Assembly: GCF_003574035.1 (NCBI RefSeq)
Contig: NZ_QWKY01000020.1
Location: 1 to 51,617, forward strand
Origin: Meiothermus hypogaeus
GTDB taxonomy: Bacteria; Deinococcota; Deinococci; Deinococcales; Thermaceae
DNA: 51,617 bases
Reading direction: 5' to 3'
Position numbers and translations under genes: made by a program
The notes under the pieces: generated by a model
Seen by the model: the letters and a program-made list of their open reading frames with translations, nothing else
Database searches by the model: none
Told to the model about the DNA's origin: nothing
In this document: one piece after another, positions 1 through 8,722 of the stretch
Layout: every line of letters begins with the position of its first letter
Numbering within the stretch: the first letter of the stretch is position 1

Positions 1-224
1 CCGGAGCGAGCGCTAAGGCCCTGGTCCGTTCGCGGTTCTTCTCCTACAGCCCCGTCACACCTTTCCACGCCGTCCGACACGGCGCTTTCCCTACTGCAGC
101 CTAGTTGCCTAAATCCAGGACACACCCCGTCCTGGCTGCCCCACTGATGCTAGGAAAGATCCACAGGTATACTGAGGTATCTGGATAGTACATGGTTGGG
201 CGTGCGGGAATTGAGGGAGGGAGT
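1..224. other. Region upstream of prs, no gene seen
   Basis: I see no credible gene in this edge segment. A TATACT hexamer at 168-173 could be a -10 for the PRPP synthetase gene, but the -35 region 17-18 nt upstream matches poorly. The DNA before about position 110 may belong to a feature cut by the window edge. Confidence 0.3.
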
Positions 225-1220
225 ATGGGGGGCGCATCCGTAACTGAGCGGCTGGGTTCAACACCACAAGAGGAAATGCAGCACAGCAATGGCGGCCACG
301 TCAAACTTTTTAGCGGCAACGCCAACCGCCCCCTGGCCGAGGCCGTCGCCAGGGCTCTGGGCATCCAGCTCGGGCAAGCCACCGTCGAGCGCTTCCCCGA
401 CGGCGAGGTGCGGGTGCGCCTTCTGGAGAGCATCCGCGGCGACGATGTGTACCTGATCCAGCCCACCGCCCCCCCGGTCAACGACAACCTCATGGAGCTG
501 CTGGTGCTGGCCGACGCAGTGCGCCGTAGCAGCGCAGGGCGCATCAACGCGGTGATCCCCTATTTTGGCTATGCCCGCCAGGACAAACAAACCCAGGGCC
601 GTGAGCCCATTACCGCCCGGCTGGTGGCCGGCTTGCTGGAACACGTGGGCATCCACCGGATCATTACCGTAGACCTGCACGCCCCCCAGATCCAGGGGTT
701 TTTTTATCAACCCGTAGACGAACTCTCGGCGGTGCGCCTGTTTGCCGAGTACCTGGAAGAGCGGAATCTGACCGAGAATGCGGTAGTGGTCTCGCCCGAC
801 TCGGGGCGGGCCGAACAGGCCCGCCGGCTTTCCGAGCGGCTCGGCCTGCCCCTGGCCATCCTGGCCAAGCGCCGCACCGGCCCCCGCGAAACCCAGGTCA
901 GCTATGTGATTGGGGACGTGGCCGGCAAACGCCCCCTGATTATTGATGACATTATCTCCACCGGCGGCACCATCCGGCGCGGGGTGGAGGCCCTGGTGGC
1001 CGCAGGTGCTGCTCCTGAAGTCGTGGTGATGGCCTCGCACGCAGTGCTGGTGGGCAACGCCCGCGAGAACCTGGCCCACCCGGCCATCCTCGAGGTCATC
1101 TTTACCGATACCATCGCCCTCAGCCCGGCGCTGGGCTATACCATCCTGCCCACCGCACCCCTCCTGGCCCAGGCCATCCGACGGGTGCATACCAACCAGT
1201 CGGTGAGTGTGCTCATTTAG
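225..1220 (+). CDS. prs: Ribose-phosphate pyrophosphokinase (PRPP synthetase)
   Basis: Makes phosphoribosyl pyrophosphate from ribose 5-phosphate and ATP, the cytosolic precursor of nucleotides, His, Trp and NAD. The 331-residue product has the class I signature DLHAPQIQGFF near residue 150 and the PRPP-binding loop IIDDIISTGGT around residues 240-248, and it ends in the family-typical RVHxxQSVS region. Start choice: the frame opens at 192, but GGAGG lies a few bases before the ATG at 225. That start gives an N-terminus about 14 residues longer than Bacillus Prs; a shorter alternative is the ATG at 276. The stop overlaps the stop of the convergent protease gene by 4 bp and no terminator is visible between them. 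The assignment is firm; only the start is uncertain. Confidence 0.95.
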   Translation: MGGASVTERLGSTPQEEMQHSNGGHVKLFSGNANRPLAEAVARALGIQLGQATVERFPDGEVRVRLLESIRGDDVYLIQPTAPPVNDNLMELLVLADAVRRSSAGRINAVIPYFGYARQDKQTQGREPITARLVAGLLEHVGIHRIITVDLHAPQIQGFFYQPVDELSAVRLFAEYLEERNLTENAVVVSPDSGRAEQARRLSERLGLPLAILAKRRTGPRETQVSYVIGDVAGKRPLIIDDIISTGGTIRRGVEALVAAGAAPEVVVMASHAVLVGNARENLAHPAILEVIFTDTIALSPALGYTILPTAPLLAQAIRRVHTNQSVSVLI

Positions 1221-2803
1221 GGGCCCCGGGTCATATCCAGCAGGCCCTGGCCCCTGGCCTCCACCGGCGCATCCCCCAACCCGCTGGACTCGGTCAAGTT
1301 GGCTAGCAGGGTGAGCTCGAGGGCCTCCGGGGTCAGGGGGGTGAACACGCTGGCCTGCCGCACGATGGCCGCCGCGCCCGCCACCAGAGGGGCCGCAAAC
1401 GAAGTGCCGGTGAACTCGGCCTGGGTGTTGTTGGGGCGCAGGCTTCGTACCCGCTCGCCGGGGGCCACCAGGTCAATAAAGTCGCCGTTGTTGCTAAAGC
1501 TGCTGACTCGATAATCAGAACCAAACAGGCCCACCGCCCCCACGCTCAGCAGGCCCTTTAGCGGGGTCATGCGGCGCGCGGGGTCGCGGCTCACCGATAG
1601 CCCACGGTTCCCCCCAAAGGAGGCCGGGAAGTGGTGCAGCGTACCTTTTTTGCTGGTGCGAATAGCCCACTGGTTGCCGGCGGCCACCACCACCGGAATC
1701 CCGTTTACTCCGCGCTTCATCAGGGCATCCTTGAGCAGGATGTAGACGATCTCGCTGGGGGTGTCGCTGCCTAAGCTCAGGTTGAGGATGAGCTTCTGGT
1801 TCTTGTTCTGTTCGGCATAGGCCACCGCATAGCAGACGCCCCGGATGACCGCGGCCAGCGCACATTTGCCGTTTTTATCGCAGCTCTTGATGGGCAGGAT
1901 CCCGGCAGCGGGGGCCACTCCGTAGGCAGCGTCGGCGGCCAGCACGGCCGCAGCCGTGCCGTGGCCCAGGCCATCCTGGTACTCGTCCTGGTTGGGGTTG
2001 GGGGTCTCGAGGTTGGTGAAGTCGGCCCCGGGGCGCAGGTTAAGGCTAGCCAGGCTGGCCACCCCGGTGTCCACTATGGCGATGGTGGTGCCGGCTCCGG
2101 TGAAGTTGCTGGACGGGTTGCGCCGGATGGCCTGCCGTGCATCGATGGGGCTGGTGCCCGGAGACGGGCTCTGGTCGGTGTCGTAGCCGGTGAGGGGGTC
2201 TATGCCCACAATGCCGTCCAGATCCACCACCAATCCCGCTGTGGCCGCCTCGAGACGCTCCAGCAAAGCCCCGATGGCCAGGGGTGCACCGGAGGCCTGG
2301 GCCACCTGGGCCAGCCGTCCGGCGCAGGGCCCGCTGGCCCCGCCCAGCGGCACCGAGGACTCCCCCTTGGCGCTGGGCACCAGGCGCAGACCAGCGCTGG
2401 CCATCTTCTGGCTCAGGCTGTCGTCGCTTACTTCAGGCCGAACAACCAGGAGGGCCTCGGTACCCACCCCCTCACCCAGTACCGTCAGGCTGCCGGTGGC
2501 GCGGTTTTCACCCTCGGTGACCTCGAGGGCCTGGGGGCCGCCCCAAAAGTCGCTGGGAACCCGAAAAACCACCGCGCTACCGGTCCCGAGGGCCTCGGTG
2601 CGGACCTCAGAAATGGTCTCCCCCGCCAGGCTCAGGCGCAGGCTCGAGCCGGCCCGCCAGGGCAGGTTCAATCGCACCTCCTCGCCCCAGGTAGCCCGCC
2701 GCGGGGTCGGGTAAACCGTGGCCGAGACCGGCTCCCCACCACTGCGCGAAAAGTCGCAAGCCGCCAGCGCCACCAACACAGCCCACACCACTATCCATCG
2801 CAT
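1217..2803 (-). CDS. Secreted subtilisin-like (S8) serine protease lipoprotein
   Basis: A 528-residue extracytoplasmic protease of the S8 family. It starts at an ATG with GGAGG six bases upstream; the following sequence is a lipoprotein signal peptide ending LVALAAC, so it is probably lipid-anchored. A long N-terminal region (about residues 30-235) precedes the catalytic domain and may be a propeptide. The triad is visible: Asp245 (AIVDTG), His281 (GHGTA) and Ser468 (GTSFAAP), with an oxyanion Asn in VVAAGN. It follows the SARP-type regulator gene on the same strand after about 70 bp, with no promoter or terminator seen between, so the two are likely co-transcribed. A second, divergently oriented S8 lipoprotein lies at 8.7 kb. 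Substrate unknown. Confidence 0.88.
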   Translation of the reverse strand: MRWIVVWAVLVALAACDFSRSGGEPVSATVYPTPRRATWGEEVRLNLPWRAGSSLRLSLAGETISEVRTEALGTGSAVVFRVPSDFWGGPQALEVTEGENRATGSLTVLGEGVGTEALLVVRPEVSDDSLSQKMASAGLRLVPSAKGESSVPLGGASGPCAGRLAQVAQASGAPLAIGALLERLEAATAGLVVDLDGIVGIDPLTGYDTDQSPSPGTSPIDARQAIRRNPSSNFTGAGTTIAIVDTGVASLASLNLRPGADFTNLETPNPNQDEYQDGLGHGTAAAVLAADAAYGVAPAAGILPIKSCDKNGKCALAAVIRGVCYAVAYAEQNKNQKLILNLSLGSDTPSEIVYILLKDALMKRGVNGIPVVVAAGNQWAIRTSKKGTLHHFPASFGGNRGLSVSRDPARRMTPLKGLLSVGAVGLFGSDYRVSSFSNNGDFIDLVAPGERVRSLRPNNTQAEFTGTSFAAPLVAGAAAIVRQASVFTPLTPEALELTLLANLTESSGLGDAPVEARGQGLLDMTRGP

Positions 2804-2873
2804 CCTGAACCTCCAACCACAGGGTTTCCTCGAGCAAGTACGCGCTCTTAGGCATAAACTCATCGTGCACGAC

Positions 2874-5246
2874 CTACCCTGAACGCTCCATGAACACCCT
2901 TAGCTGCTCGCGTTGTTGCTGGGCCAGATCGGAGTAACCCGCATTCTCCGAGACCGCAATGGCCTCCTGCCAGACCTCGAGGTCGCCCTCCAGTTCGGCC
3001 AGGTTGGAAAGAGCCAGGGCCAGCACATACGCCTCGCCGGCCTCCCGCGCGGCGGCCACGGCCCGCTGGTAGAAGGTTCGGGCCGCGTCGGTCTGCCCCA
3101 GGGTGTGCTGCACGGCCCCGGCGTTGTTGAGCGCCAGGGCCAGCTGCTTGAGGTTGCCCGATGCCAGGGCCACCTGCTCCGCCTGGAGAAAGCTTTGCAG
3201 GGCCTGCGCAAGGTTGCGCTTGCGCTCGTGCTCCTTGCCCAGGTTGATGAGGGCCTGGGCTTGCACCTGGGGGTTGTCTTGCGCGGCCTCCAGCACCTCG
3301 GCGAAGGCTTCGGCGGCATCCTGGCCCTGCCGGGCCCGCACGATGGCCAGGTTGCCCAAGGCACCCAGCCGGCGGCTTTCGTCCCCCAGCCCCAGCCACA
3401 GCGCCGCCGCCCGCCGGAAAGCCGCCGAGGCCTCGGCCAGCTGGCCCCGGGCCAGATAGATAAGGCCCAGGGTGTTGTGGGCCTCGGCGCGGGCTTCTAT
3501 GCCGCCCGAGAGGGCTTTTTCGGCTGCCTGCTGCGCCTCGTCGGCACGGCCCGAGCGGTGAAACAGGGTGGCCTTCAAGGCCAGGTGCTCGGGCGTATCG
3601 GGCAAAAAGCGCATGACCTCGAGGGCCTCTCTGTAGAGCCCGGCCCGCTCCAGCGCCCGGGCCCGCAGCAGGCTCAGTTCGGGGTGCTGGGGCGCTTCGG
3701 CCAGTTCCTCGGCGGCCCGTCTGGGAAAGCCCCGCCGGATGAGCTCGGTGGCCCAGGCGGCATAGGCCTGCAGCAGGTGGGGCAGGTCGGCTTCTTCGAT
3801 GAGGGCGCGGGCCCGCCGGAAAAACGGCAGGGCCTGCTGGGGCCTGAGCTGGCGGGCCAGCCCCAGGCTCAGGCGGGCCTCCTGGGCCGGGCGTTCGGCC
3901 ACGAAGCGCAAGGCCGCCTCGCGCCCGTACACGGCTCCGTTCAGGTCAATCAGGCCCGCCGAGAGCAGTTCGTCGACTGCCTGGGCCATGGCAGTAGCAC
4001 TCAGTCCCGCGGCGTTGCGGGCCAGGAGCAGGTCGGGGTTCTCCAGCAGGGCCAGGGCCATGTAGACCTGCCGGGCCTCCTCGCCCAGGGCCAGCAGGCG
4101 GGTCTCGAGGGCGGCCTCGAGCGGCTCACCCCGCAGCCAGGCCGCTACCAGGGCCGGAAGTCCTCCGGTGGCCTCGTAGGCCCCCGGAAAAGCGCTCAGC
4201 TCTCCCGGGCCCAGCGGTTTCAATTCCAGTAGCACCTCTACCCCAAAGGGGGGCTCGCCCTGGCCTGCCAGCAGCACCCGCCCGGGTGGGCGCAGGTTGC
4301 GCAGCCGAGTGAGCAGGCGCTGGCTTTCGGGGTCTATCTGCTCCCATCCGTCTACCATCAGGTTTTCGCCCAACGAAGCCAGTCGGCGCAAAAGGGTTTC
4401 TTCACCCCCTTGCACGGACTCCAGCAGGGGCTCGAGGGTGGCATAGGGCAGCCCCGAGCGGGCCGGCAGGTACAGCCAACCGGTACGAACCTCGAGCTCC
4501 CGCAACAAAGCGCTTTTGCCCAATCCAGCCCCACCCTTCACCCAGACCCAAGCACCCTCCGGGGTATTTAGCAGGCTTTGCAGTTCCTGCTCGCGCCCCA
4601 CCAGGCCCGGCTGGGCCGGGTTGCGCGAAGGCGTGCTGCGCGAAAGGCTCAGGCCCAGCTCCCGCGCCTCCCGCTCGAGGGTTTCGGCCAGGGGGTGTGC
4701 CGCTGCTAACAACAGCCGGTGCAGCTTGGGCAGACCTTCGGGCTCGAGGGGCGGTGCACCCGCCACCCGGTAGGCCTGCTCGGCCTGGGCCGCAGCCTCG
4801 GCAAAGTCGGCTTGGGCGGCTGCCCGCTCGGCCAGCACCAGGTGGGCCAGGCGCACCTCCAGGGCCAGTCGCTCGCACACCTCCAAAACCCACTCCTCCA
4901 GCTCGGCCCCCAGGGCCTCCTTGAGCCCCTCGGCAAAAGGCCCCCGGTAAAGCCGCAAACCTTCCTCCCAGCGCCCGGAGCGCAGGGCATCCTGCAAGTC
5001 CAGGGCGTCGCAGTCCAGGTCTACCCAGGCCCGGCTCTCGTCGCCGTAGATGGCCCCCAGCTTGCGCAGTTTGCTCAAGGCTACCGCCAGCGAGTTCATG
5101 GGGTCGGCGGCCTCGGGCCAGAATAGCTCGGCCAGAAAGCGCCTCGGTTTGGGGCCTTCCAGGGCCAGGTAGGCCAGCAGCAACAAGGGCTTTTCCCGGC
5201 CAAAGTTGCTGCCCTCGAGCCGCAAGCCGCCCAGCGTGTACAGCAT
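2874..5246 (-). CDS. SARP/BTAD-type transcriptional regulator with ATPase and TPR domains
   Basis: A 790-residue regulator. Residues 1-90 resemble the OmpR-type winged helix of SARP activators (FWPEAADPMNSLAVALSKLR region). Residues 95-200 match the helical BTAD domain. A P-loop, GGAGLGKS at 238-245, opens an NTPase module, and from about 450 to the end the sequence is helical and TPR-like (for example ALNNAGAVQHTLGQ). This is the large-regulator layout known from actinomycete SARPs, in which the NTPase and TPR parts gate activity. The gene looks leaderless: TAGACT at 5258-5253 is six bases before the ATG. Its -35 position coincides with the GTTCA repeat shared with the divergent gene, which suggests autoregulation. 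Likely targets (inference) are the downstream S8 protease and the three divergent lipoprotein genes. Confidence 0.8.
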   Translation of the reverse strand: MLYTLGGLRLEGSNFGREKPLLLLAYLALEGPKPRRFLAELFWPEAADPMNSLAVALSKLRKLGAIYGDESRAWVDLDCDALDLQDALRSGRWEEGLRLYRGPFAEGLKEALGAELEEWVLEVCERLALEVRLAHLVLAERAAAQADFAEAAAQAEQAYRVAGAPPLEPEGLPKLHRLLLAAAHPLAETLEREARELGLSLSRSTPSRNPAQPGLVGREQELQSLLNTPEGAWVWVKGGAGLGKSALLRELEVRTGWLYLPARSGLPYATLEPLLESVQGGEETLLRRLASLGENLMVDGWEQIDPESQRLLTRLRNLRPPGRVLLAGQGEPPFGVEVLLELKPLGPGELSAFPGAYEATGGLPALVAAWLRGEPLEAALETRLLALGEEARQVYMALALLENPDLLLARNAAGLSATAMAQAVDELLSAGLIDLNGAVYGREAALRFVAERPAQEARLSLGLARQLRPQQALPFFRRARALIEEADLPHLLQAYAAWATELIRRGFPRRAAEELAEAPQHPELSLLRARALERAGLYREALEVMRFLPDTPEHLALKATLFHRSGRADEAQQAAEKALSGGIEARAEAHNTLGLIYLARGQLAEASAAFRRAAALWLGLGDESRRLGALGNLAIVRARQGQDAAEAFAEVLEAAQDNPQVQAQALINLGKEHERKRNLAQALQSFLQAEQVALASGNLKQLALALNNAGAVQHTLGQTDAARTFYQRAVAAAREAGEAYVLALALSNLAELEGDLEVWQEAIAVSENAGYSDLAQQQREQLRVFMERSG

Positions 5247-5252
5247 GACCTC

Positions 5253-5307
5253 AGTCTACCGGGGTTGCCCTGCGTTCATGGAGCGTTAAGGGGCGTTTCG
5301 TTAATCT
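5253..5307. promoter_or_regulatory. Divergent promoter with 11-bp-spaced direct repeats
   Basis: GTTCA at 5274-5278 and GTTAA at 5285-5289 are spaced 11 bp, one helical turn. Rightward, exactly 12 bases separate the second repeat from a -10, TAATCT (5302-5307). Leftward, TAGACT (5258-5253) serves the regulator gene, and the 17-bp-spaced -35 position (5276-5281) overlaps the first repeat. Further GTTTC/GTTAA half-sites follow at 5295 and 5300. The same geometry recurs at 6740 and 8644. Confidence 0.6.
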
Positions 5308-5361
5308 TCGGGGGTGCTCGAGTATGGCACACTACAAGCAAGGCGCAAAGGGAGGTTACGA

Positions 5362-6687
5362 ATGAAACAGGTATGGTTTGGTCTTTTGGGGTTGCTTTCG
5401 ATGTTGCTCACAGCTTGTCCTGGTGGTGGCGGAGTTACCTGCGATCCCACCGGCACCGGCAACCTGGTGGTGAACGTGGCCGGCTTGCCTGGCGGGGTCG
5501 ATGCTGCTGTTACGGTGAGTGGGCCGGGCGGCACCCAGGCCCTCACCGGCAGCCAGACTTTTACCGGAACAGCAGCAGGCCTCTACACCATTACGGCAGC
5601 CAAGGTGGCTCAGAGCGATCCGTTGATCCGCACTGCCTTCAGCGCCACCGTTAGCAGTAGCCCGGCTTGTGTCCGCAACGGCCAGAACGAGACCGTGACC
5701 GTCACCTACAGCCCCATTCCCACCAGCAACAAGCTCTGGATGGACAATGGCAACCCCCCCAGCGGGGCCTCGCCCGTGTTGGCCTTTGCCGCCTCGCTCT
5801 TGGGCAGCACCGCCACCCAGAGCCCCAGCGTGAGCGCCGGCACCATCAACATACGCGACCTGACCTTTGACAAAGACGGCAACCTCTGGGGCATCGGGGG
5901 CACCACCGCAGACCCCAACCTGGCCCGCTACCCTGCCGATGTGCTGGGCACTTCGGGCAGCAAAACCCTTGACCGCGGCATCAACATCACTGGCATTGGC
6001 TGCTTGCCCGGGCCTGCCCGGCTGGCCTTTGACGCAAACGGCAATCTCTGGGTGAGCGTGCCCTGCGCCAACAAGGTCGTGCGCATTAGCGCGGCCCAGC
6101 TTGGTGCTTCGGGTTCGGTCACGCCGGGGGTTGAAATCACCGGACTCAGTGGGCCTGAGGGCCTGGCCTTTGACAGTGCAGGCAACTTGTGGATTGCCAA
6201 TGCAGGAGCAGACCGGGTAGTCAAGTTCAATGCCAGTCGCCTGAATGCCAGCACCAGCGGCGCCGACCTGACCATCCAGTCCCAGACCCCGAGCCCGGTC
6301 ATCAACACCCTGGACACCAACCTCCTGGCTTTCGATGCTTCGGGGAACCTGTGGGTCATGGCTTTTGGCGGCAATGTGCTGTACCGCCTGACCAGCAGTG
6401 ACCAGGGCGGCAGCGGCACCAAGACCCTCACCCCGGCCATTCAGGTCAGTGTGCCGGCATCGGCGGTGCTCGAGGGCATGGCTTTTGACGAGGGCGGCGG
6501 TCTATGGATCACCTACTCCGCTGGCAAGTTTGCCCGGCTTTCCTCCACGCAGCTCGGCACCAGCAGCACCTCGGGTAGCCCCACCACCCCCGAGCGGATC
6601 ATTACCAGCAGCAGCATCGGCAGTGCGGGGGGCCTGGCCCTCTACCCTGCCCCGGCGGGCCTACCGCTTTACCACAAGCTACCCTAG
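5362..6687 (+). CDS. Lipoprotein with NHL/Vgb-like beta-propeller
   Basis: A 441-residue secreted protein. The chosen ATG has GGGAGG upstream and starts a lipoprotein signal peptide ending LSMLLTAC; the frame itself opens 48 bp earlier. Residues 35-130 look like a beta-sandwich (VNVAGLPGGVDAAVTVSG). From about 160 on, a repeat with the core AFDxxGNLW recurs at least four times (LTFDKDGNLW, LAFDANGNLW, LAFDSAGNLW, LAFDASGNLW), as in NHL or virginiamycin-lyase-like propellers. No catalytic residues can be assigned, so binding or scaffolding is as likely as an enzyme. It is divergent from the SARP-type regulator and shares the direct-repeat promoter, so co-regulation is inferred. A strong hairpin terminator follows. 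Confidence 0.75.
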   Translation: MKQVWFGLLGLLSMLLTACPGGGGVTCDPTGTGNLVVNVAGLPGGVDAAVTVSGPGGTQALTGSQTFTGTAAGLYTITAAKVAQSDPLIRTAFSATVSSSPACVRNGQNETVTVTYSPIPTSNKLWMDNGNPPSGASPVLAFAASLLGSTATQSPSVSAGTINIRDLTFDKDGNLWGIGGTTADPNLARYPADVLGTSGSKTLDRGINITGIGCLPGPARLAFDANGNLWVSVPCANKVVRISAAQLGASGSVTPGVEITGLSGPEGLAFDSAGNLWIANAGADRVVKFNASRLNASTSGADLTIQSQTPSPVINTLDTNLLAFDASGNLWVMAFGGNVLYRLTSSDQGGSGTKTLTPAIQVSVPASAVLEGMAFDEGGGLWITYSAGKFARLSSTQLGTSSTSGSPTTPERIITSSSIGSAGGLALYPAPAGLPLYHKLP

Positions 6688-6705
6688 CCCCTCGGTCAGT
6701 CCCTC

Positions 6706-6730
6706 AATCCCACCCCGGGGTGGGATTTTG
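6706..6730 (+). terminator. Intrinsic terminator after propeller lipoprotein
   Basis: AATCCCACCCC pairs with GGGGTGGGATT and is followed by TTTG. It separates the gene ending at 6687 from the next gene, which has its own promoter at 6740-6773. Confidence 0.75.
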
Positions 6731-6739
6731 CATTAAAGC

Positions 6740-6773
6740 GTTCATGGGTCGTTCAGGGGGGCCCACCTACCCT
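6740..6773 (+). promoter_or_regulatory. Direct-repeat promoter, copy 2
   Basis: GTTCATGGGTCGTTCA at 6740-6755 contains two GTTCA units 11 bp apart. Twelve bases later comes TACCCT (6768-6773), followed by a run of G and CA. The 16-bp repeat block and spacing are identical to those at 8644-8677. The sequence where a -35 would sit (TGGGTC) is poor, so an activator is probably needed. Confidence 0.6.
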
Positions 6774-6799
6774 GGGGGCATCTAGGAGGGAGGTAAGCG

Positions 6800-8575
6800 A
6801 TGAAACACACCTGGAAGCTGGCACTCCTCGGACTGGCCGTCGGACTTCTGGCTGCTTGCTCGCAGCCCAAGCCTCAAGAGGAAGAACCCGCGGTGGTGGT
6901 TCCCGATACCACCAAAGTACTGGACGCCGGGAGCCGGAATGCCCTGAGCGAGGTAAGCCCCGACGGTACGCTGCGCTTTGACCCGCGCAGCGGCGTGGAA
7001 AACCGGCTCAAGGCTGGCGATGTTGTGGTGAGCGAACCTGCACAGGCCATTCCCGATGGTCTTTTGCGCAAGGTGCGAGCCGTGCGGGTAGAAGGCGGCG
7101 CGGTGCTGGTGGAGACCGAACCGGCCAAAATTCAGGAGGCCATCCACCGGGGCAGCCTGAGTGTACGGCGCGAGCTCAAGCTCGAGGATCTGCGCAGCTC
7201 GGTCTCGCTACAGCAGGGGGTCTCGGTGCAGGGTTTTAGGCACACCCTGAATACCGACTTTGGCACCGGTGGCCGTATCCGCGCTACGGGCACCCTTGAG
7301 ATCAACCCGGTTCTGGACTTCGACCTGGGCCTGCGTTGCGACGAGACCGTCCGGGTACCGTTGTTGGGTCGGATCTGTGCGGAATGGCCCGACCTCGAGG
7401 TGCTGGCCCGTGTGGGGGTGGAGCAAAGCGCCAACCTTCGCCTAACAGGCGAGTTGGCCTATACCTTCGAGCGGGAGTGGCCCATTGCAACCCACAACTT
7501 TGCCCCCCTGACTTTTTTCATCGGCCCGGTACCGGTGGTGCTCACACCTAAACTGACCATATTCCTCCGGGCCGACGGTGAGGTAACGGCGCGTTTTAAC
7601 TTCGAAGTGCAGCAGTCGCTTACGCTCATAGCCGGCTTCGAGTACAACTCCGACCGGGGCTTCCGCGACCTTAGCGAACATCGAGCTACGCTCGAGCTGC
7701 AACCGCCCACCCTGGAAGGCCGCGTTCTTGCGCAGGCTACCGCTGGCGTGCGCTTCCAGGTTCTGCTCTATGGCGTGGTGGGGCCTTACGGCGAGCTGAG
7801 GGGTGGCCCTAAGTTCGAGGCCAGCTTGCAGGGGCTTAGTGGAGGCGTGCTGTGGCACCTCAGGGCCTGCCTTACCCTCTCGATAGGCATCACCTCGGTG
7901 GAAATCCTCGACCTGCGCTATAACAAGGATCTGCTGCAAGCCTGCTTGCCCATCAGCCAGCGTACCAACACCCCGCCCACCGTAAGCATCCAGAGCCCCA
8001 CTGCGGGCAGCGAAATTTACCGAGGTGTAGCTGTTACGCTGCGGGGTCTGGTCTCCGATGTTGATGCTGCCCTGGGCCAGGGCGTAAGCTGCCGCTGGAC
8101 CTCCAGCATCCCCAGCGACCCTAGCCCCACAGGTTGCGAGGCCAGCGCCACCTTCAGTACAACCGGCAGCCGTACCCTGACCCTTACCGCTACCGACACC
8201 GCCGGAGCCAGCCGCAGCGCTAGCGTGACCATCACCGTCCGCGAGCCGCCGGCCATTCTGGTCAGTATCAGCAGCCCAGCCGATGGCGCCACCCTGTATT
8301 TTGGCGAAAACACCAACCTCTCCGGCTCTGCCAGCGGCGGCACCGGCCCCTACACCTACACTTGGCGGGTGGCCTTCCCCACCAACGCAGCGGGCGAGGG
8401 CGGCACGGTCTATACCATCGGGAACGGGGCCAACCGCATCTGGCGGCCCAGCGATACCATTCCTGGCCTGAGCTGCTCGAACATGGGATATGCGAAGCTG
8501 ACCCTCGAGGCCCGCGATGCCAACAGCCTGATGGGAAGCCGCTCCATCATTGTCTATCTCACCACTTTGTGCTAA
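6800..8575 (+). CDS. Large lipoprotein with C-terminal Ig/PKD-like domains, function unknown
   Basis: A 591-residue protein starting at an ATG with GGAGGGAGG upstream. The signal peptide ends VGLLAAC, a lipobox. Residues 30-390 are rich in predicted beta strands and match no family I recognise. From about 395 two Ig/PKD-like modules follow (PPTVSIQSPTAGS; AILVSISSPADGA), linked by TGSRTLTLTATDTAG. Both modules, including cysteine pairs (SCRW...TGCEA and a C-terminal Cys), have counterparts at the end of the S8 protease encoded next (TCVW...SGCNT; VYRC). The genes share an identical promoter block, so the two proteins may work as a pair on the cell surface. The partnership is inference; the shared module and promoter are visible. 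Confidence 0.7.
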   Translation: MKHTWKLALLGLAVGLLAACSQPKPQEEEPAVVVPDTTKVLDAGSRNALSEVSPDGTLRFDPRSGVENRLKAGDVVVSEPAQAIPDGLLRKVRAVRVEGGAVLVETEPAKIQEAIHRGSLSVRRELKLEDLRSSVSLQQGVSVQGFRHTLNTDFGTGGRIRATGTLEINPVLDFDLGLRCDETVRVPLLGRICAEWPDLEVLARVGVEQSANLRLTGELAYTFEREWPIATHNFAPLTFFIGPVPVVLTPKLTIFLRADGEVTARFNFEVQQSLTLIAGFEYNSDRGFRDLSEHRATLELQPPTLEGRVLAQATAGVRFQVLLYGVVGPYGELRGGPKFEASLQGLSGGVLWHLRACLTLSIGITSVEILDLRYNKDLLQACLPISQRTNTPPTVSIQSPTAGSEIYRGVAVTLRGLVSDVDAALGQGVSCRWTSSIPSDPSPTGCEASATFSTTGSRTLTLTATDTAGASRSASVTITVREPPAILVSISSPADGATLYFGENTNLSGSASGGTGPYTYTWRVAFPTNAAGEGGTVYTIGNGANRIWRPSDTIPGLSCSNMGYAKLTLEARDANSLMGSRSIIVYLTTLC

Positions 8576-8591
8576 AACGCAAAACCATCAC

Positions 8592-8621
8592 AAAACCCTG
8601 CCGGGTGGGCAGGGTTTTTTT
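8592..8621 (+). terminator. Intrinsic terminator
   Basis: AAAACCCTGCC pairs with GGCAGGGTTTT across a short loop and runs into a T tract. It ends the lipoprotein gene at 8575, so the next gene depends on its own promoter at 8644. Confidence 0.85.
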
Positions 8622-8643
8622 ACGCGGGCCACCCAGGCGCCTT

Positions 8644-8677
8644 GTTCATGGGTCGTTCAACCCCTCCCCTCTACCCT
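8644..8677 (+). promoter_or_regulatory. Direct-repeat promoter, copy 3
   Basis: GTTCATGGGTCGTTCA at 8644-8659 is identical to the block at 6740. After 12 bases of unrelated sequence comes TACCCT (8672-8677), then TGGGGCA. Only the repeats, the spacing and the -10 are conserved between the two promoters, as expected for a functional site. Confidence 0.6.
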
Positions 8678-8722
8678 TGGGGCAGCTTCGGGAGAACCTG
8701 AAGACCCGCAAGGAGGACCCTT

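Noticed and set aside
5295-5304. Third and fourth GTT half-sites (GTTTC, GTTAA) as part of the shared operator
   Set aside because: Their spacing (10 and 15 bp from the second repeat's start) is not conserved at 6740 or 8644, so they are noted but not part of the common motif.
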